The notes below the pieces were generated by a model. The model was not told the DNA's origin. It worked only from the letters and a program-made list of their open reading frames with translations, and made no database searches. From Rosettibacter sp964572725 (lineage in GTDB: Bacteria; Bacteroidota; Ignavibacteria; Ignavibacteriales; Melioribacteraceae): DNA of 53,073 nucleotides. The position numbers and the translations under genes are program-made. Numbering within the stretch: position 1 is the first letter of the stretch; every line of letters starts with the position of its first letter. Location of the stretch: the NCBI GenBank assembly GCA_964572725.1, contig CAZNFW010000019.1, forward strand, positions 1 through 53,073, written 5' to 3'. This document shows positions 44,018 to 52,606 of this stretch, one piece after another.

Positions 44018-45196
44018 ATGACCAGAATAAAAATTTCTATTAAGCTGATAGTAGTAATTTTTTTATTCCCCTTAATTTTATTCCCACAAGAAAAGAAAAA
44101 GAAAGAGAAAAAAGAGCAGTATGAATTCACAATGATTTATCAGGTTAAAACCACGCCTGTAAAAAATCAAGCAAAGACAGGAACATGCTGGTCGTTTGCC
44201 ACGACATCTTTCATTGAAACTGAATTAATTAGAATGGGAAAAGGTGAGCATATTTTATCCCCAATGTGGAACGTAAGATTTACTTATCCAAAGAAAGCAT
44301 TAAATTATGTTAGATATAATGGATTAATAAATTTTGGGATGGGAGGACAGGCTCACGATGTTATGAATGTAATCCGAGAAAATGGATTTGTTCCGGAAGA
44401 AGTTTATGATGGAAAAAAGATTAATGAAAAAGAACATAATCATGGAGAAATGGATGCAGTTCTAAAAGCAATTGTTGATGCTGTATCGAAAAAGAAAGGT
44501 GGAAAAATTACTCCTGTATGGCAGAATGTTATCGAATCAACATTAGATATTTATTTAGGAGTTCCACCAAAAGAATTTGAATACAAAGGCAAAACATACA
44601 CTCCCAAAAGTTTTGTTGACTCTTTAGGCTTCAACCCAGATGATTATGTTGAATTAACTTCATTTACACATCATTCCTTTTACACACAGTTTGAATTAGA
44701 AATTCCGGACAACTGGAGCAAAGATAAATATTACAACATACCAATTGACGATTTAATGAGAATAATGGATTATGCATTAGAACATGGTTATTCAATTGCA
44801 TGGGATGGTGATGTAAGTGAAAAAACTTTTGACAAGAAAAAATGTGTTGCAACAATCCCCGAAGATTCAAGTGATGAAATTGATGAGGAAAAACCAGATG
44901 CTGAAGAAGATAAAAATAATACTCCAGTTAAAGAAAAAATTGTAACACAGGAAATGCGTCAGGAAACATTTGACAATCAAACTACTACAGATGACCATCT
45001 TATGCATATTGTTGGACTTGCAAAAGATCAGAACGGAACAAAATATTATTATACAAAAAATTCATGGGGTTCGAAAAATAAAAAGTATGGTGGATACTGG
45101 TATATGTCTGAATCTTATGCAAGATTAAAAGTAATTGCAATAATGGTTCACAAAGATGCTATACCTGAAGATATTAAAGAAAAATTAGGGTTGTAA
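44018..45196 (+). CDS. Papain-like C1 peptidase (bleomycin hydrolase/PepC-type)
   Basis: A 392-residue protein with an N-terminal signal sequence (LIVVIFLFPLILFPQ) and then a papain-fold domain. The triad is visible: Cys57 in GTCWSFA, His330 in DHLMHIVG and Asn348 in KNSWGS. The layout agrees with the C1 family of aminopeptidases such as PepC and bleomycin hydrolase. A strongly acidic segment, about residues 288-305 (EDSSDEIDEEKPDAEED), is inserted before the catalytic His and is likely a flexible loop. The signal suggests export. The last gene before the CRISPR-Cas module, ending 93 bases before the left direct repeat. Confidence 0.88.
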   Translation: MTRIKISIKLIVVIFLFPLILFPQEKKKKEKKEQYEFTMIYQVKTTPVKNQAKTGTCWSFATTSFIETELIRMGKGEHILSPMWNVRFTYPKKALNYVRYNGLINFGMGGQAHDVMNVIRENGFVPEEVYDGKKINEKEHNHGEMDAVLKAIVDAVSKKKGGKITPVWQNVIESTLDIYLGVPPKEFEYKGKTYTPKSFVDSLGFNPDDYVELTSFTHHSFYTQFELEIPDNWSKDKYYNIPIDDLMRIMDYALEHGYSIAWDGDVSEKTFDKKKCVATIPEDSSDEIDEEKPDAEEDKNNTPVKEKIVTQEMRQETFDNQTTTDDHLMHIVGLAKDQNGTKYYYTKNSWGSKNKKYGGYWYMSESYARLKVIAIMVHKDAIPEDIKEKLGL

Positions 45197-45255
45197 TTCA
45201 GGGAAAATTTATTAGGTAAAAACTCTAATTAAAGCAGTAATCCATTTCTTCAACT

Positions 45256-45279
45256 GTCATTCCCGTGAAAATGGGAATC
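45256..45279. repeat. REP-like palindromic unit, degenerate copy
   Basis: GTCATTCCCGTGAAAATGGGAATC is one of several related palindromes (ATTCCCG and its complement around GAAA). Others are the starts of the direct repeats at 45289 and 52607 and the unit at 52911. Such units commonly form hairpins in intergenic DNA. Confidence 0.6.
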
Positions 45280-45288
45280 TCGCCCTTG

Positions 45289-45489
45289 ATGTCATTCCCG
45301 CGAAAGTGGGAATCCATAAATAGAATTTGCGCAATTAGCAAAATAAAATAAAGTTCTCGTGATAAATCTCGAGTTACATTTCACGAAACGACGTTTCGTG
45401 TTACAAAATTTTATTTGTGAAAATTCGTGGTTAATTATTTAACCGCAGAATAATTCATAGTCATTATTATAAGAGCACACCCTTAAATC
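45289..45489 (+). repeat. Left 201-bp direct repeat flanking the CRISPR-Cas module
   Basis: Starts ATGTCATTCCCGCGAAAG and ends CTTAAATC. It matches 52607-52807 in the same orientation without indels: I count 7 mismatches in 201 bases, all in the last 70 bases. Internally it holds palindromes, CACGAAAC and GTTTCGTG around GAC, and GGTTAA and TTAACC. It has no ORF. The two copies bracket exactly the tracrRNA, cas9, cas1, cas2 and CRISPR array. Confidence 0.95.
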
Positions 45490-45698
45490 GGTAAAATTTG
45501 AATATCACAGGAATAATTAAAAATGTAATTCGATTATAAGTGAATAAAATTTCATAAAACTATCTTAATGAACTGATTGAGTAGAAATAAAATCTCATTA
45601 AACATTTTTTATTTACTTATTAAAAATTTTTTAGCACTTTGTAATAAAAAAATGAAAAATTCGAGGGAGTATTCTTACGATTTTATAATCGAATATAA
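45490..45698. other. AT-rich spacer between left repeat and tracrRNA
   Basis: No gene is seen. CGAGGG at 45662-45667 can pair with CCCTCG at 45706-45711, competing with the tracrRNA terminator stem described at 45706-45730. Confidence 0.4.
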
Positions 45699-45795
45699 TA
45701 AAAAACCCTCGCTGTTAAGTACAACGAGGGCGGAAACTCATTGAGCAAAGCTCACTACGGAATAATCCTTATTGTGATTTGCTTCGAAACAAATA
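45699..45795 (-). ncRNA. tracrRNA of the type II-C system
   Basis: Identified by an anti-repeat on the minus strand. Plus-strand bases 45771-45790 read ATTGTGATTTGCTTCGAAAC, close to the CRISPR repeat's 5' end. The minus-strand RNA therefore pairs with the repeat over about 14 bp, with one G:U at the outer end and another at the inner end. After the anti-repeat comes the nexus-like AAGGATTATTCC, then a GAGC-TTT-GCTC hairpin, then a 9-bp terminator stem with a T-run. This order is typical of Bacteroidota II-C tracrRNAs. The 5' end is unknown; the RNA is about 90-100 nucleotides and divergent from cas9. Confidence 0.88.
45706..45730 (-). terminator. tracrRNA intrinsic terminator
   Basis: CCCTCGCTG (45706-45714) and CAACGAGGG (45722-45730) pair over 9 bp with one T:G pair around a 7-base loop. 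On the minus strand the stem is followed by TTTTTTATTAT, a classic terminator. Confidence 0.88.
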
Positions 45796-45831
45796 TGAAA
45801 AAATTTTTTTAAAAAACAAATAGAGGGTAAC

Positions 45832-48800
45832 ATGAAACAAATTTTAGGTTTGGATATAGGAACAAATTCGATTGGTGCTGCAATCCTAAAACTCCCAGAA
45901 AATTTTGAAGATTATGGAAAAGAAGGCGAAATTCAATGGTGCACAAGTAGAATAATCCCTGTTGAAGACCTTCAAAAATTTGAATCGGGAACTCTAACAG
46001 AAACAAAAGCAGCAGTAAGAAGAAGATTTCGCTCAAGCCGCAGATTAAAACATCGTTATAAATTAAGAAGAACAAAGCTTATCAAGTTATTTAAAACTCT
46101 TGGCTGGTTGGACGAAGAATTTCCTTTAGACAATCCGAAAAAAATCAAAGAAATAATTGCAGAGTATGGAAAATTTAATTTTCGTATAAGTGATTATATT
46201 CTTATCTCCGACGAAAGCTATCGTGAATTCTATAAACATTTTGGATATTCCGAAGAACAATTAGATGAAATTATTGATGAAATAAAATTTCGCAGAAATC
46301 ATCAAGGCAAAAAAAGGAATGATAATATAAAACTTCTGCCTGAAGACTGGATTGTTTATTACCTTAGAAAAAAAGGATTATCTCAGAAATTAACTTACAA
46401 TGAACTAATAAGAGTTATTTACTTGCTTAATCAAAGAAGAGGTTTTAAGAGCAGCAGAAAAGATTTGAAAGAAAATAAAACATCTATAATTAACTATGAA
46501 GAATTCAAAGAAAAATTTAATGAACTTAGAAGAAATGAGCATGGTAATATAATTGCTTCAGTTAAAGATGAATATAAAAATCAAAATTTTGAAACAAATT
46601 TTGCATCCATAACTAAAGTAATAAATGTCGAGGAATTACAAGAAAATGGGAAAGGGGGAAAAAGGAAATTTAGAATTTACTTGGAAGATGAGCGTATAGA
46701 ATCATATATAATTGAACGATACGAAAAACCCGACTGGATTGGAAAGGAATACAAATTTTTAATTACACAAAAACTGGAAAAAGGCAAATTCAAACAGAAC
46801 AACCCTAAAGTTCCAACAGAAAATGACTGGAATTTGCTCATTACTGCTTTAGATGAAAAAATAGAAGAAAGTGGTAAGTATGTAGGTGAATATTTTTTTG
46901 ATGAATTGGTGAAAGCTTATAATGAAGGTAAAGATTTTAAAATTAGACAAAATCCTGTATATCGGTACCGGTATGAAAAAGAGTTAGAAAAAATCTGGCA
47001 AATGCAATGCATACTTAACCCTGAACTTGCTCAATTAAACAACAACAAAGAAATACTTAAAAAATTAGCAGAAACATTTTATCCAACTCAAGCAAAATTT
47101 AATGGGCAAAAATTAAAAGAATTTTTATCCAATGATTTATTACACGTTATCAAAAATGACATCATTTATTACCAGAGAGATATAAAATCACAAAAACACT
47201 TAATAAGCGAATGCCGTTACGAAAAAAGAATAGGCAAGGAAAAAGATGTTAATGGGAATTTTATAGAATCTGGGAAATATGGGTTGAAATGTATTCCAAA
47301 ATCATCTCCATTATTTCAAGAATTTAGAATATGGCAGGACATACACAATATTCGTTTAATAAGAAAAGAATTTATAAATGAACATGGCAAAAAAATATTG
47401 GATATTGATGAAACTGACTTATATATCAATGAATCAGTAAAAGAAAAGTTATTTGAATTATTTGACAGCAGAGATGAGGTTTCAGAAAAAAATATTCTTG
47501 AGGTTATTAATAATTGTCACAAAGAAAATGAACCAATTAAATCCAGTAAAAAAGAAAATGAAAGTTCTCATAGAATCAATCTCTTTAGAAACCGTGATAA
47601 ACTCAAAGGGAATGAAACAAAACATCGTTACAGAAAAATATTTGATAAACATAATCTTAATTGCGATTATATTCTTAATAATAGCGAATTATTAATGAAG
47701 TTGTGGCATGTTGATTATTCTAACATCGATTCTGATAAAGATAAATCTTATAAAAGCATTTTAAGTGTTTTGGGATGGAAATCAGAAAATGAAAAAAATA
47801 AAAATTGGGATAACTTTAAATTATCATTTAATGATGCAAAAATTATTGCAGAATCAATTGTAAATTTAGCTCCTTTTCCAAAAGAATACGGTTCATATTC
47901 TGCTCTGGCAATTCGTAAACTGTTAATATTCATGCGGACAGGAAAATACTGGGAACATCCTCAGGTTATAATTAACCAGCTCCAAAAAGAAATATTAAAC
48001 GAAACAAGCTACAAAGAAAAAAAAGAGAAAGAAAAATTCTTACAATCTCTTGAAAGTGCATTGGACATTGCTGATAAAACGCTCGAAAAACTAAAGTCTA
48101 TTAACTTTGATGAAAAAGAACTTCAAAATATTACTGATGATGAAATACCAAAACAAATTATTAAAAGCTTTTTAAAGAAGAGAAATTATGAAGAATTTAT
48201 CAAAGGATTAAATACTTATCAGGCAGGTTACTTACTCTATGGTAAACACTCTGAAATTGATATAACTCAAGTAAGTTCACCAGATGAATATTCAAGACAT
48301 ATAGAGAAAATTTTTAAACCAGGAAGTTTAAGGAATCCAATTGCAGAATCTGTTGTTAGAGAAACCTGCAAATTAGTAAAAGATATATGGGAAAAATTTG
48401 GTGAGATTGATGAAATTCATATCGAATTAGCAAGAGAATTAAAACACAATAGAGAGGAAAGAAAACTTATTAGTAAAATACAAAACGAAAATTTCGATGA
48501 AAAACAAAGAATAAAAAAAATACTTTATGAACTGCTGAATAATGAACCTTTTGAACATTATGATGAAATTGGCAATAAAATAATTTCCGGGTTTACAATA
48601 AAACCAAATCCAGAAAATCCTGAAGACATTCAACGATTTCGTCTGTGGAGAGAACAAGCATTATTATCAAAAAGTGATGAGGAAAAAGAAAAAATTCCGA
48701 AAGAAGATGATATTAAAAAATATATTTTATGGTTAAGTCAAAAATGCCGCTCACCTTATACTGGTAAAATAATTCCTATCAGCAAATTATTTGATGGTAA

Positions 48801-50946
48801 TGAATATCAAATAGACCACATTATTCCACGCTCAAAAATGAAAAACGATGCATTAAGTAACTTGGTAATAGTGGAAAGTAAACTTAATCAAGCAAAAGGA
48901 AATGAACTTGCTGCAAATTTTATTGCTAACAGAAATGGTTATTGTGATTATAATGGTGAAAGTATTGAAATATTAAAATATGATGACTATAAAAAATTTA
49001 TTGATGATGTATTTAAAAATAATAGGACAAAAAGAAAAAACCTTCTTGCAACAGAAGTGCCCGCAGATTTTATTGAAAGACAAATCAACGATACCCGTTA
49101 CATTGGAAGAAAATTAGGTGAACTGTTAAGACCAGTTTTGAAAAATCCCAATTCAATAGTTTTCACCATTGGCTCAATTACTTCCGAATTAAAAAACAAT
49201 TGGGGACTGAATGAAATCTGGAAAGAATTATTAAAACCCCGCTTCGAAAGATTAGAAAAAATTCTCAACAAAAAATTAATTATTAAAGAAGCTGATTCTA
49301 ATAAATATCGTTTTGACTTAAGCATTAATAAAAAATTAGAAAATGATGGAATAAAAAGATTAGACCACAGACATCATGCATTAGATGCAATTATTATTGC
49401 CGCTACTACACGTGAACATATACGTTATTTAAATACATTAAGCGCAGCCGATACAGATGAAGAAATAAAAAGATACAAATTAACTTTATGCAAAGGGAAA
49501 ATAAGAGATTTCAAATTGCCATGGGATAATTTCGTTAAAGATGTGAGAGAAGCCCTTCAATCCTGCATTATCTCATTCAAAGAAGTTCCTCCAATAGTTA
49601 CTAAACCATTTAATAAATATTGGAGATGGGAAATTAAAAACGGCATACCAACAAAGAAAAAAATTAAACAAGAAAAAAATGGCGGTGGTAAATGGATGGC
49701 TATAAGAAGGAGTTTATTTAAAGAACCTCTTGGAATTATCTGGCTTAAAAAAATAAAAAGTGTAGATATAAATGACGCACTAAAAATACAAACAGAGTGG
49801 AATGTAATAAAAAATGATAATGAACTTAAAAAACATAAATCATATGTTTATGATGATTATGCCCGTAAATATTTAGATGCTATTGTAGAACAACTTAACC
49901 TTACACCAGAAAATTTTGATAAAAAGAAAAAAGAAATTAATAAATGGCTAAAAAGTATTTCTGAAAATGTTGATACAGGTAAAATTAATAAGAATGGTAA
50001 ACCGATTACTAAGAAAATTTATAATCTTGATAGGAGATATTATGAAAAAATAAAAGTTGCAGAATTTGTGCGTTACAAAACAAAGCGAATGGATTTATTC
50101 AAAGATTCAAATAAATTATATCGGGAAGGACTAACAATTCAAAAAATGAAAAAAGATTTTCCGTATTTCGTTTTAGAAAAAGAAATTATAAGCAATTATC
50201 CGGACATTGAAAAACAACTAATTGACGAAGGATTTGAAATAGAAGAAAACAAAAGAAATAATCCCGTAAACAGATTATTATTACAACACATACTTGAGTA
50301 TAACAACAAACCAAAGGAAGCATTTGATAATGAAGGTTTAGAAAAACTTTATAAAAAAGCAATTGATGAAATAGGTAAACCACTTAAATCAATTACAAGA
50401 TTAGATGGTACAGTAAGTGAAGAAGATATTTTTAGAAATGCTTTTTATGAACCTGATAAAGGTTCTATGGCTTACTTTGTTATTTATGAAAATCAAAGTA
50501 ACCGAGAACGAGAAGGTTTTGAATCTATATCAGCTTTTAAAGCAATTAAAAAAATTGTAAATGGAGAACCAATTGCTCCAGATAGAGAAGGCTTCAATAA
50601 AATAATTTTATCACTAAACGACCTTGTTTTTGTTCCAACACTGGAAGAAATAGAAGAGATTAGAAAAAATAATATTTCGATTCATGAGATGATTGAAAAC
50701 AAAAATTCTAAAGATATTAATGATAGAATTTATCAAGTTAGAAAATTTACTGGTGCGCAATGTTATTTTATAAAATACAATATCTCTGAGCTTATAATTC
50801 CATATTCAGAAGTTGATGGCAAAAAAAATGGTGAATTAGATAGTCAGAATTTAAGTGAATATACAATGGATAATGATGAAATTCTTATTAAAAATCATTG
50901 CGTCAAGATCAAAATCAATCGCTTAGGTGAGATTAAATTAATTTGA
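45832..50946 (+). CDS. cas9: Large type II-C Cas9 endonuclease
   Basis: RNA-guided dual-nuclease effector of 1704 residues, far longer than usual II-C enzymes (about 1000-1200). The RuvC-I motif LGLDIGTNSIG carries Asp8. The arginine-rich bridge helix is at about 62-90 (VRRRFRSSRRLKHRYKLRR). A long recognition lobe fills about 90-850. RuvC-II is IHIELARELKHN with Glu865. HNH is IDHIIPRSKMKND with Asp995, His996 and Asn1019. RuvC-III is HRHHALDA with His1182 and Asp1185. The C-terminal 470 residues (from about 1230) form the PAM-interacting part. All catalytic residues are present, so it is predicted active. The ATG follows TAGAGGGTAAC. Co-directional with cas1, 9 bases downstream. Confidence 0.97.
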   Translation: MKQILGLDIGTNSIGAAILKLPENFEDYGKEGEIQWCTSRIIPVEDLQKFESGTLTETKAAVRRRFRSSRRLKHRYKLRRTKLIKLFKTLGWLDEEFPLDNPKKIKEIIAEYGKFNFRISDYILISDESYREFYKHFGYSEEQLDEIIDEIKFRRNHQGKKRNDNIKLLPEDWIVYYLRKKGLSQKLTYNELIRVIYLLNQRRGFKSSRKDLKENKTSIINYEEFKEKFNELRRNEHGNIIASVKDEYKNQNFETNFASITKVINVEELQENGKGGKRKFRIYLEDERIESYIIERYEKPDWIGKEYKFLITQKLEKGKFKQNNPKVPTENDWNLLITALDEKIEESGKYVGEYFFDELVKAYNEGKDFKIRQNPVYRYRYEKELEKIWQMQCILNPELAQLNNNKEILKKLAETFYPTQAKFNGQKLKEFLSNDLLHVIKNDIIYYQRDIKSQKHLISECRYEKRIGKEKDVNGNFIESGKYGLKCIPKSSPLFQEFRIWQDIHNIRLIRKEFINEHGKKILDIDETDLYINESVKEKLFELFDSRDEVSEKNILEVINNCHKENEPIKSSKKENESSHRINLFRNRDKLKGNETKHRYRKIFDKHNLNCDYILNNSELLMKLWHVDYSNIDSDKDKSYKSILSVLGWKSENEKNKNWDNFKLSFNDAKIIAESIVNLAPFPKEYGSYSALAIRKLLIFMRTGKYWEHPQVIINQLQKEILNETSYKEKKEKEKFLQSLESALDIADKTLEKLKSINFDEKELQNITDDEIPKQIIKSFLKKRNYEEFIKGLNTYQAGYLLYGKHSEIDITQVSSPDEYSRHIEKIFKPGSLRNPIAESVVRETCKLVKDIWEKFGEIDEIHIELARELKHNREERKLISKIQNENFDEKQRIKKILYELLNNEPFEHYDEIGNKIISGFTIKPNPENPEDIQRFRLWREQALLSKSDEEKEKIPKEDDIKKYILWLSQKCRSPYTGKIIPISKLFDGNEYQIDHIIPRSKMKNDALSNLVIVESKLNQAKGNELAANFIANRNGYCDYNGESIEILKYDDYKKFIDDVFKNNRTKRKNLLATEVPADFIERQINDTRYIGRKLGELLRPVLKNPNSIVFTIGSITSELKNNWGLNEIWKELLKPRFERLEKILNKKLIIKEADSNKYRFDLSINKKLENDGIKRLDHRHHALDAIIIAATTREHIRYLNTLSAADTDEEIKRYKLTLCKGKIRDFKLPWDNFVKDVREALQSCIISFKEVPPIVTKPFNKYWRWEIKNGIPTKKKIKQEKNGGGKWMAIRRSLFKEPLGIIWLKKIKSVDINDALKIQTEWNVIKNDNELKKHKSYVYDDYARKYLDAIVEQLNLTPENFDKKKKEINKWLKSISENVDTGKINKNGKPITKKIYNLDRRYYEKIKVAEFVRYKTKRMDLFKDSNKLYREGLTIQKMKKDFPYFVLEKEIISNYPDIEKQLIDEGFEIEENKRNNPVNRLLLQHILEYNNKPKEAFDNEGLEKLYKKAIDEIGKPLKSITRLDGTVSEEDIFRNAFYEPDKGSMAYFVIYENQSNREREGFESISAFKAIKKIVNGEPIAPDREGFNKIILSLNDLVFVPTLEEIEEIRKNNISIHEMIENKNSKDINDRIYQVRKFTGAQCYFIKYNISELIIPYSEVDGKKNGELDSQNLSEYTMDNDEILIKNHCVKIKINRLGEIKLI

Positions 50947-50955
50947 GGGCAAATT

Positions 50956-51978
50956 ATGATTAAAAGAACATTGTATTTCAGTAATCCGACTTACCTTTCA
51001 AAAAAGAAAGAGCAACTATTAGTTAAAACTATTGAAACTGGAGAAGACAATGAACAAAATTATAAAGAAGTAGAAAATCAAACTAATTTGACCGAACAAA
51101 AACCTGATACTGAAGGGAGAAAAGAAGATTGGTTAGAAAAGAGAAAAAATATTATTAAAGAAACATATAATACAATTCCTATAGAAGATATAGGTTTTAT
51201 AGTATTAGATAATCATCAAATAACAATTACGCATGGATTACTCGATTCTCTTTTAGAAAACAACGCCGCAGTAATTACATGCAATAAATCTCATATGCCG
51301 AGCGGATTATTTATGCCATTAGCAGCAAATGATGAACAATCTCGAAAGTTCAAAGCACAAATAGAAGCTTCGGAGCCATTAAAAAAACAGCTGTGGGCAC
51401 AAACCGTTTCTGCAAAAATTAAAAATCAGGCAATGATATTAAAAGAAAGAAAAGCAAACATTGACAATATGTTAAGATGGACAAAAAAAGTAAGGTCAGG
51501 CGATCCTGATAATTACGAGGGTAGAGCAGCAGCATACTACTGGAAAAATTTTTTCCCAATGATTCCAGATTTTATTAGAGACAGATACGGCGAACCGCCA
51601 AACAATCTTTTTAATTACGGTTATGCAATACTTCGTGCAATTATTGCAAGGTCTCTTGTTGGTTCAGGATTATTGCCAGTATTAGGAATACATCATACAA
51701 ATAAATATAATGCTTACTGTCTTGCAGATGACATAATGGAACCCTATAGACCTTTTGTTGATAGAGTTGTTTATTCTATAGTAAGCAACGGAGAAGATTT
51801 TTATGAACTCAGCACATCCATAAAAAAACAATTATTAGAAATTGCAGCAGTAGATGTTTTAATTGAAGGCAGGAGAAGTCCATTAATGATAGCTACACAA
51901 AGAACATCTGCTTCTTTAGCAAGGTGCTTTGAAGGCAAAGCAAGAAAAATAATTTATCCAGAAGTGCCAAATAATTAG
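50956..51978 (+). CDS. cas1: Cas1 integrase
   Basis: Metal-dependent integrase that inserts new spacers with Cas2. The 340-residue protein begins MIKRTLYFSNPTYLSKK like other type II Cas1s. Catalytic residues are Glu188 (YEGRAAAYYW), His246/His247 (GIHHTN) and Glu262 (DIMEPYRP). An insertion of roughly 28 charged residues lies between the first strand and TIPIEDIGFIVLDN (about residues 30-65, rich in Glu, Asn and Lys). It is compared here with the usual type II Cas1 start from memory. TTGAGGGCAAATT supplies the ribosome site. Predicted functional. Confidence 0.95.
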   Translation: MIKRTLYFSNPTYLSKKKEQLLVKTIETGEDNEQNYKEVENQTNLTEQKPDTEGRKEDWLEKRKNIIKETYNTIPIEDIGFIVLDNHQITITHGLLDSLLENNAAVITCNKSHMPSGLFMPLAANDEQSRKFKAQIEASEPLKKQLWAQTVSAKIKNQAMILKERKANIDNMLRWTKKVRSGDPDNYEGRAAAYYWKNFFPMIPDFIRDRYGEPPNNLFNYGYAILRAIIARSLVGSGLLPVLGIHHTNKYNAYCLADDIMEPYRPFVDRVVYSIVSNGEDFYELSTSIKKQLLEIAAVDVLIEGRRSPLMIATQRTSASLARCFEGKARKIIYPEVPNN

Positions 51979-51990
51979 AAAGGAAATTCT

Positions 51991-52041
51991 ATGAAATATA
52001 AAATTAATCTTTTATTTAACATTTCATTGTTTTGTTTATGA
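51991..52041 (+). CDS. 16-codon leader ORF coupled to cas2
   Basis: ATG at 51991, 6 bases after an AGGA ribosome site, opens a frame encoding MKYKINLLFNISLFCL and ends at TGA 52039-52041. That stop overlaps the cas2 ATG at 52038 (the ATGA arrangement). The cas2 start has no ribosome site of its own, so ribosomes finishing this ORF probably reinitiate on cas2. The peptide is hydrophobic and has no known family; conservation in relatives is needed to prove that it is translated. Confidence 0.5.
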   Translation: MKYKINLLFNISLFCL

Positions 52042-52367
52042 GACTAAATGAATATAGAGTAATGTGGATATTAGTATTTTTTGATTTGCCTACAGAAACC
52101 GCCAAGGATAGGAAAATTTATACAAAGTTCAGAAATGAATTAATGAAAGATGGCTTTACCATGTTTCAATTTTCAATTTATATACGGCATTGTTCAAGCA
52201 GAGAGAATATGAACGTACATGTTCAAAGAATTAAAAAGATATTACCTGAAAAAGGTCATGTAGGAATATTGAAAATTACTGACAAACAGTTTGGTATGAT
52301 GGAAATATTTTACGGCAAGAAGAAAGAAAGCGGTTTTGTAGAACCTCATCAATTAGAATTATTTTAA
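52038..52367 (+). CDS. cas2: Cas2
   Basis: Structural partner of Cas1 in spacer acquisition. The 109-residue protein has the ferredoxin-like fold and typical type II start MRLNEYRVMWILVFFDLPTE, with the strand-end Asp and FQFSIYIRHCSS. The C-terminal segment ends GFVEPHQLELF. The open frame extends two codons upstream to a TTG at 52032, but ATG 52038 matches the family. It is separated from cas1 by 59 bases that hold a 16-codon ORF. A 14-bp hairpin starts in its stop codon. Confidence 0.94.
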   Translation: MRLNEYRVMWILVFFDLPTETAKDRKIYTKFRNELMKDGFTMFQFSIYIRHCSSRENMNVHVQRIKKILPEKGHVGILKITDKQFGMMEIFYGKKKESGFVEPHQLELF

Positions 52368-52400
52368 TCATCCCTCTCTTAAACTTAGAGAGGGATGATT
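52366..52400. terminator. Hairpin at the end of the cas operon
   Basis: AATCATCCCTCTCT (52366-52379) and AGAGAGGGATGATT (52387-52400) form a perfect 14-bp stem with a 7-base loop. It includes the last two bases of the cas2 stop codon. There is no T-run after it on the plus strand, so it may be a transcript-stabilising or attenuating hairpin rather than a standard terminator. Confidence 0.6.
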
Positions 52401-52444
52401 GATAAATTAAAACAAGGCGGGATTTTTTCAATCCTGAAATCCGT

Positions 52445-52471
52445 GTAAGTTATTAGTTTTTAACAACTTAC
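52445..52471. repeat. Inverted repeat next to the CRISPR array
   Basis: GTAAGTT (52445-52451) and AACTTAC (52465-52471) are perfect 7-bp arms with a 13-base AT-rich centre, 10 bases before the first CRISPR repeat. In the crRNA orientation it lies just past the last repeat. Confidence 0.4.
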
Positions 52472-52481
52472 TTTTACCTAC

Positions 52482-52602
52482 CTTGGTTTTAATATGTCAA
52501 AGAAAAAAATTGAAAGCAAATCACAACTATCTCTGCAAGATTTGAAGAATCAATTACTTGGTTTTAATATGTCAAAGAAAAAAATTGAAAGCAAATTTTT
52601 TC
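52482..52602 (-). CRISPR. Minimal type II-C CRISPR array: two repeats, one spacer
   Basis: Repeat B, 46 bases, occupies 52482-52527 (CTTGGTTTTAATATGTC at one end, AAATCACAAC at the other). Repeat A at 52557-52596 matches its first 40 bases exactly but lacks the final CACAAC, reading TTTTTC instead (to 52602). One 29-base spacer lies at 52528-52556. The sequence matches the style of Bacteroidota II-C repeats (GTTGTGATTTGC at the 5' end in the crRNA sense). The anti-repeat shows that crRNA is transcribed from the minus strand. Repeat A is therefore upstream and is the damaged one; repeat B, downstream of the spacer, keeps the part that pairs with tracrRNA. Confidence 0.88.
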
Positions 52603-52606
52603 TACA

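Noticed and set aside
45809..46075. Minus-strand frame over the cas9 start
   Set aside because: It overlaps the Cas9 RuvC-I and bridge-helix codons and the likely tracrRNA promoter, and has no family features.
45699..52602. Type II-A or II-B CRISPR system
   Set aside because: No csn2 or cas4 is present between cas2 and the array; the cas9-cas1-cas2 order indicates II-C.
52482..52602. Array transcribed from the plus strand
   Set aside because: The anti-repeat pairs with the GTTGTGATTTGC end, which is the 5' end of the repeat on the minus strand.
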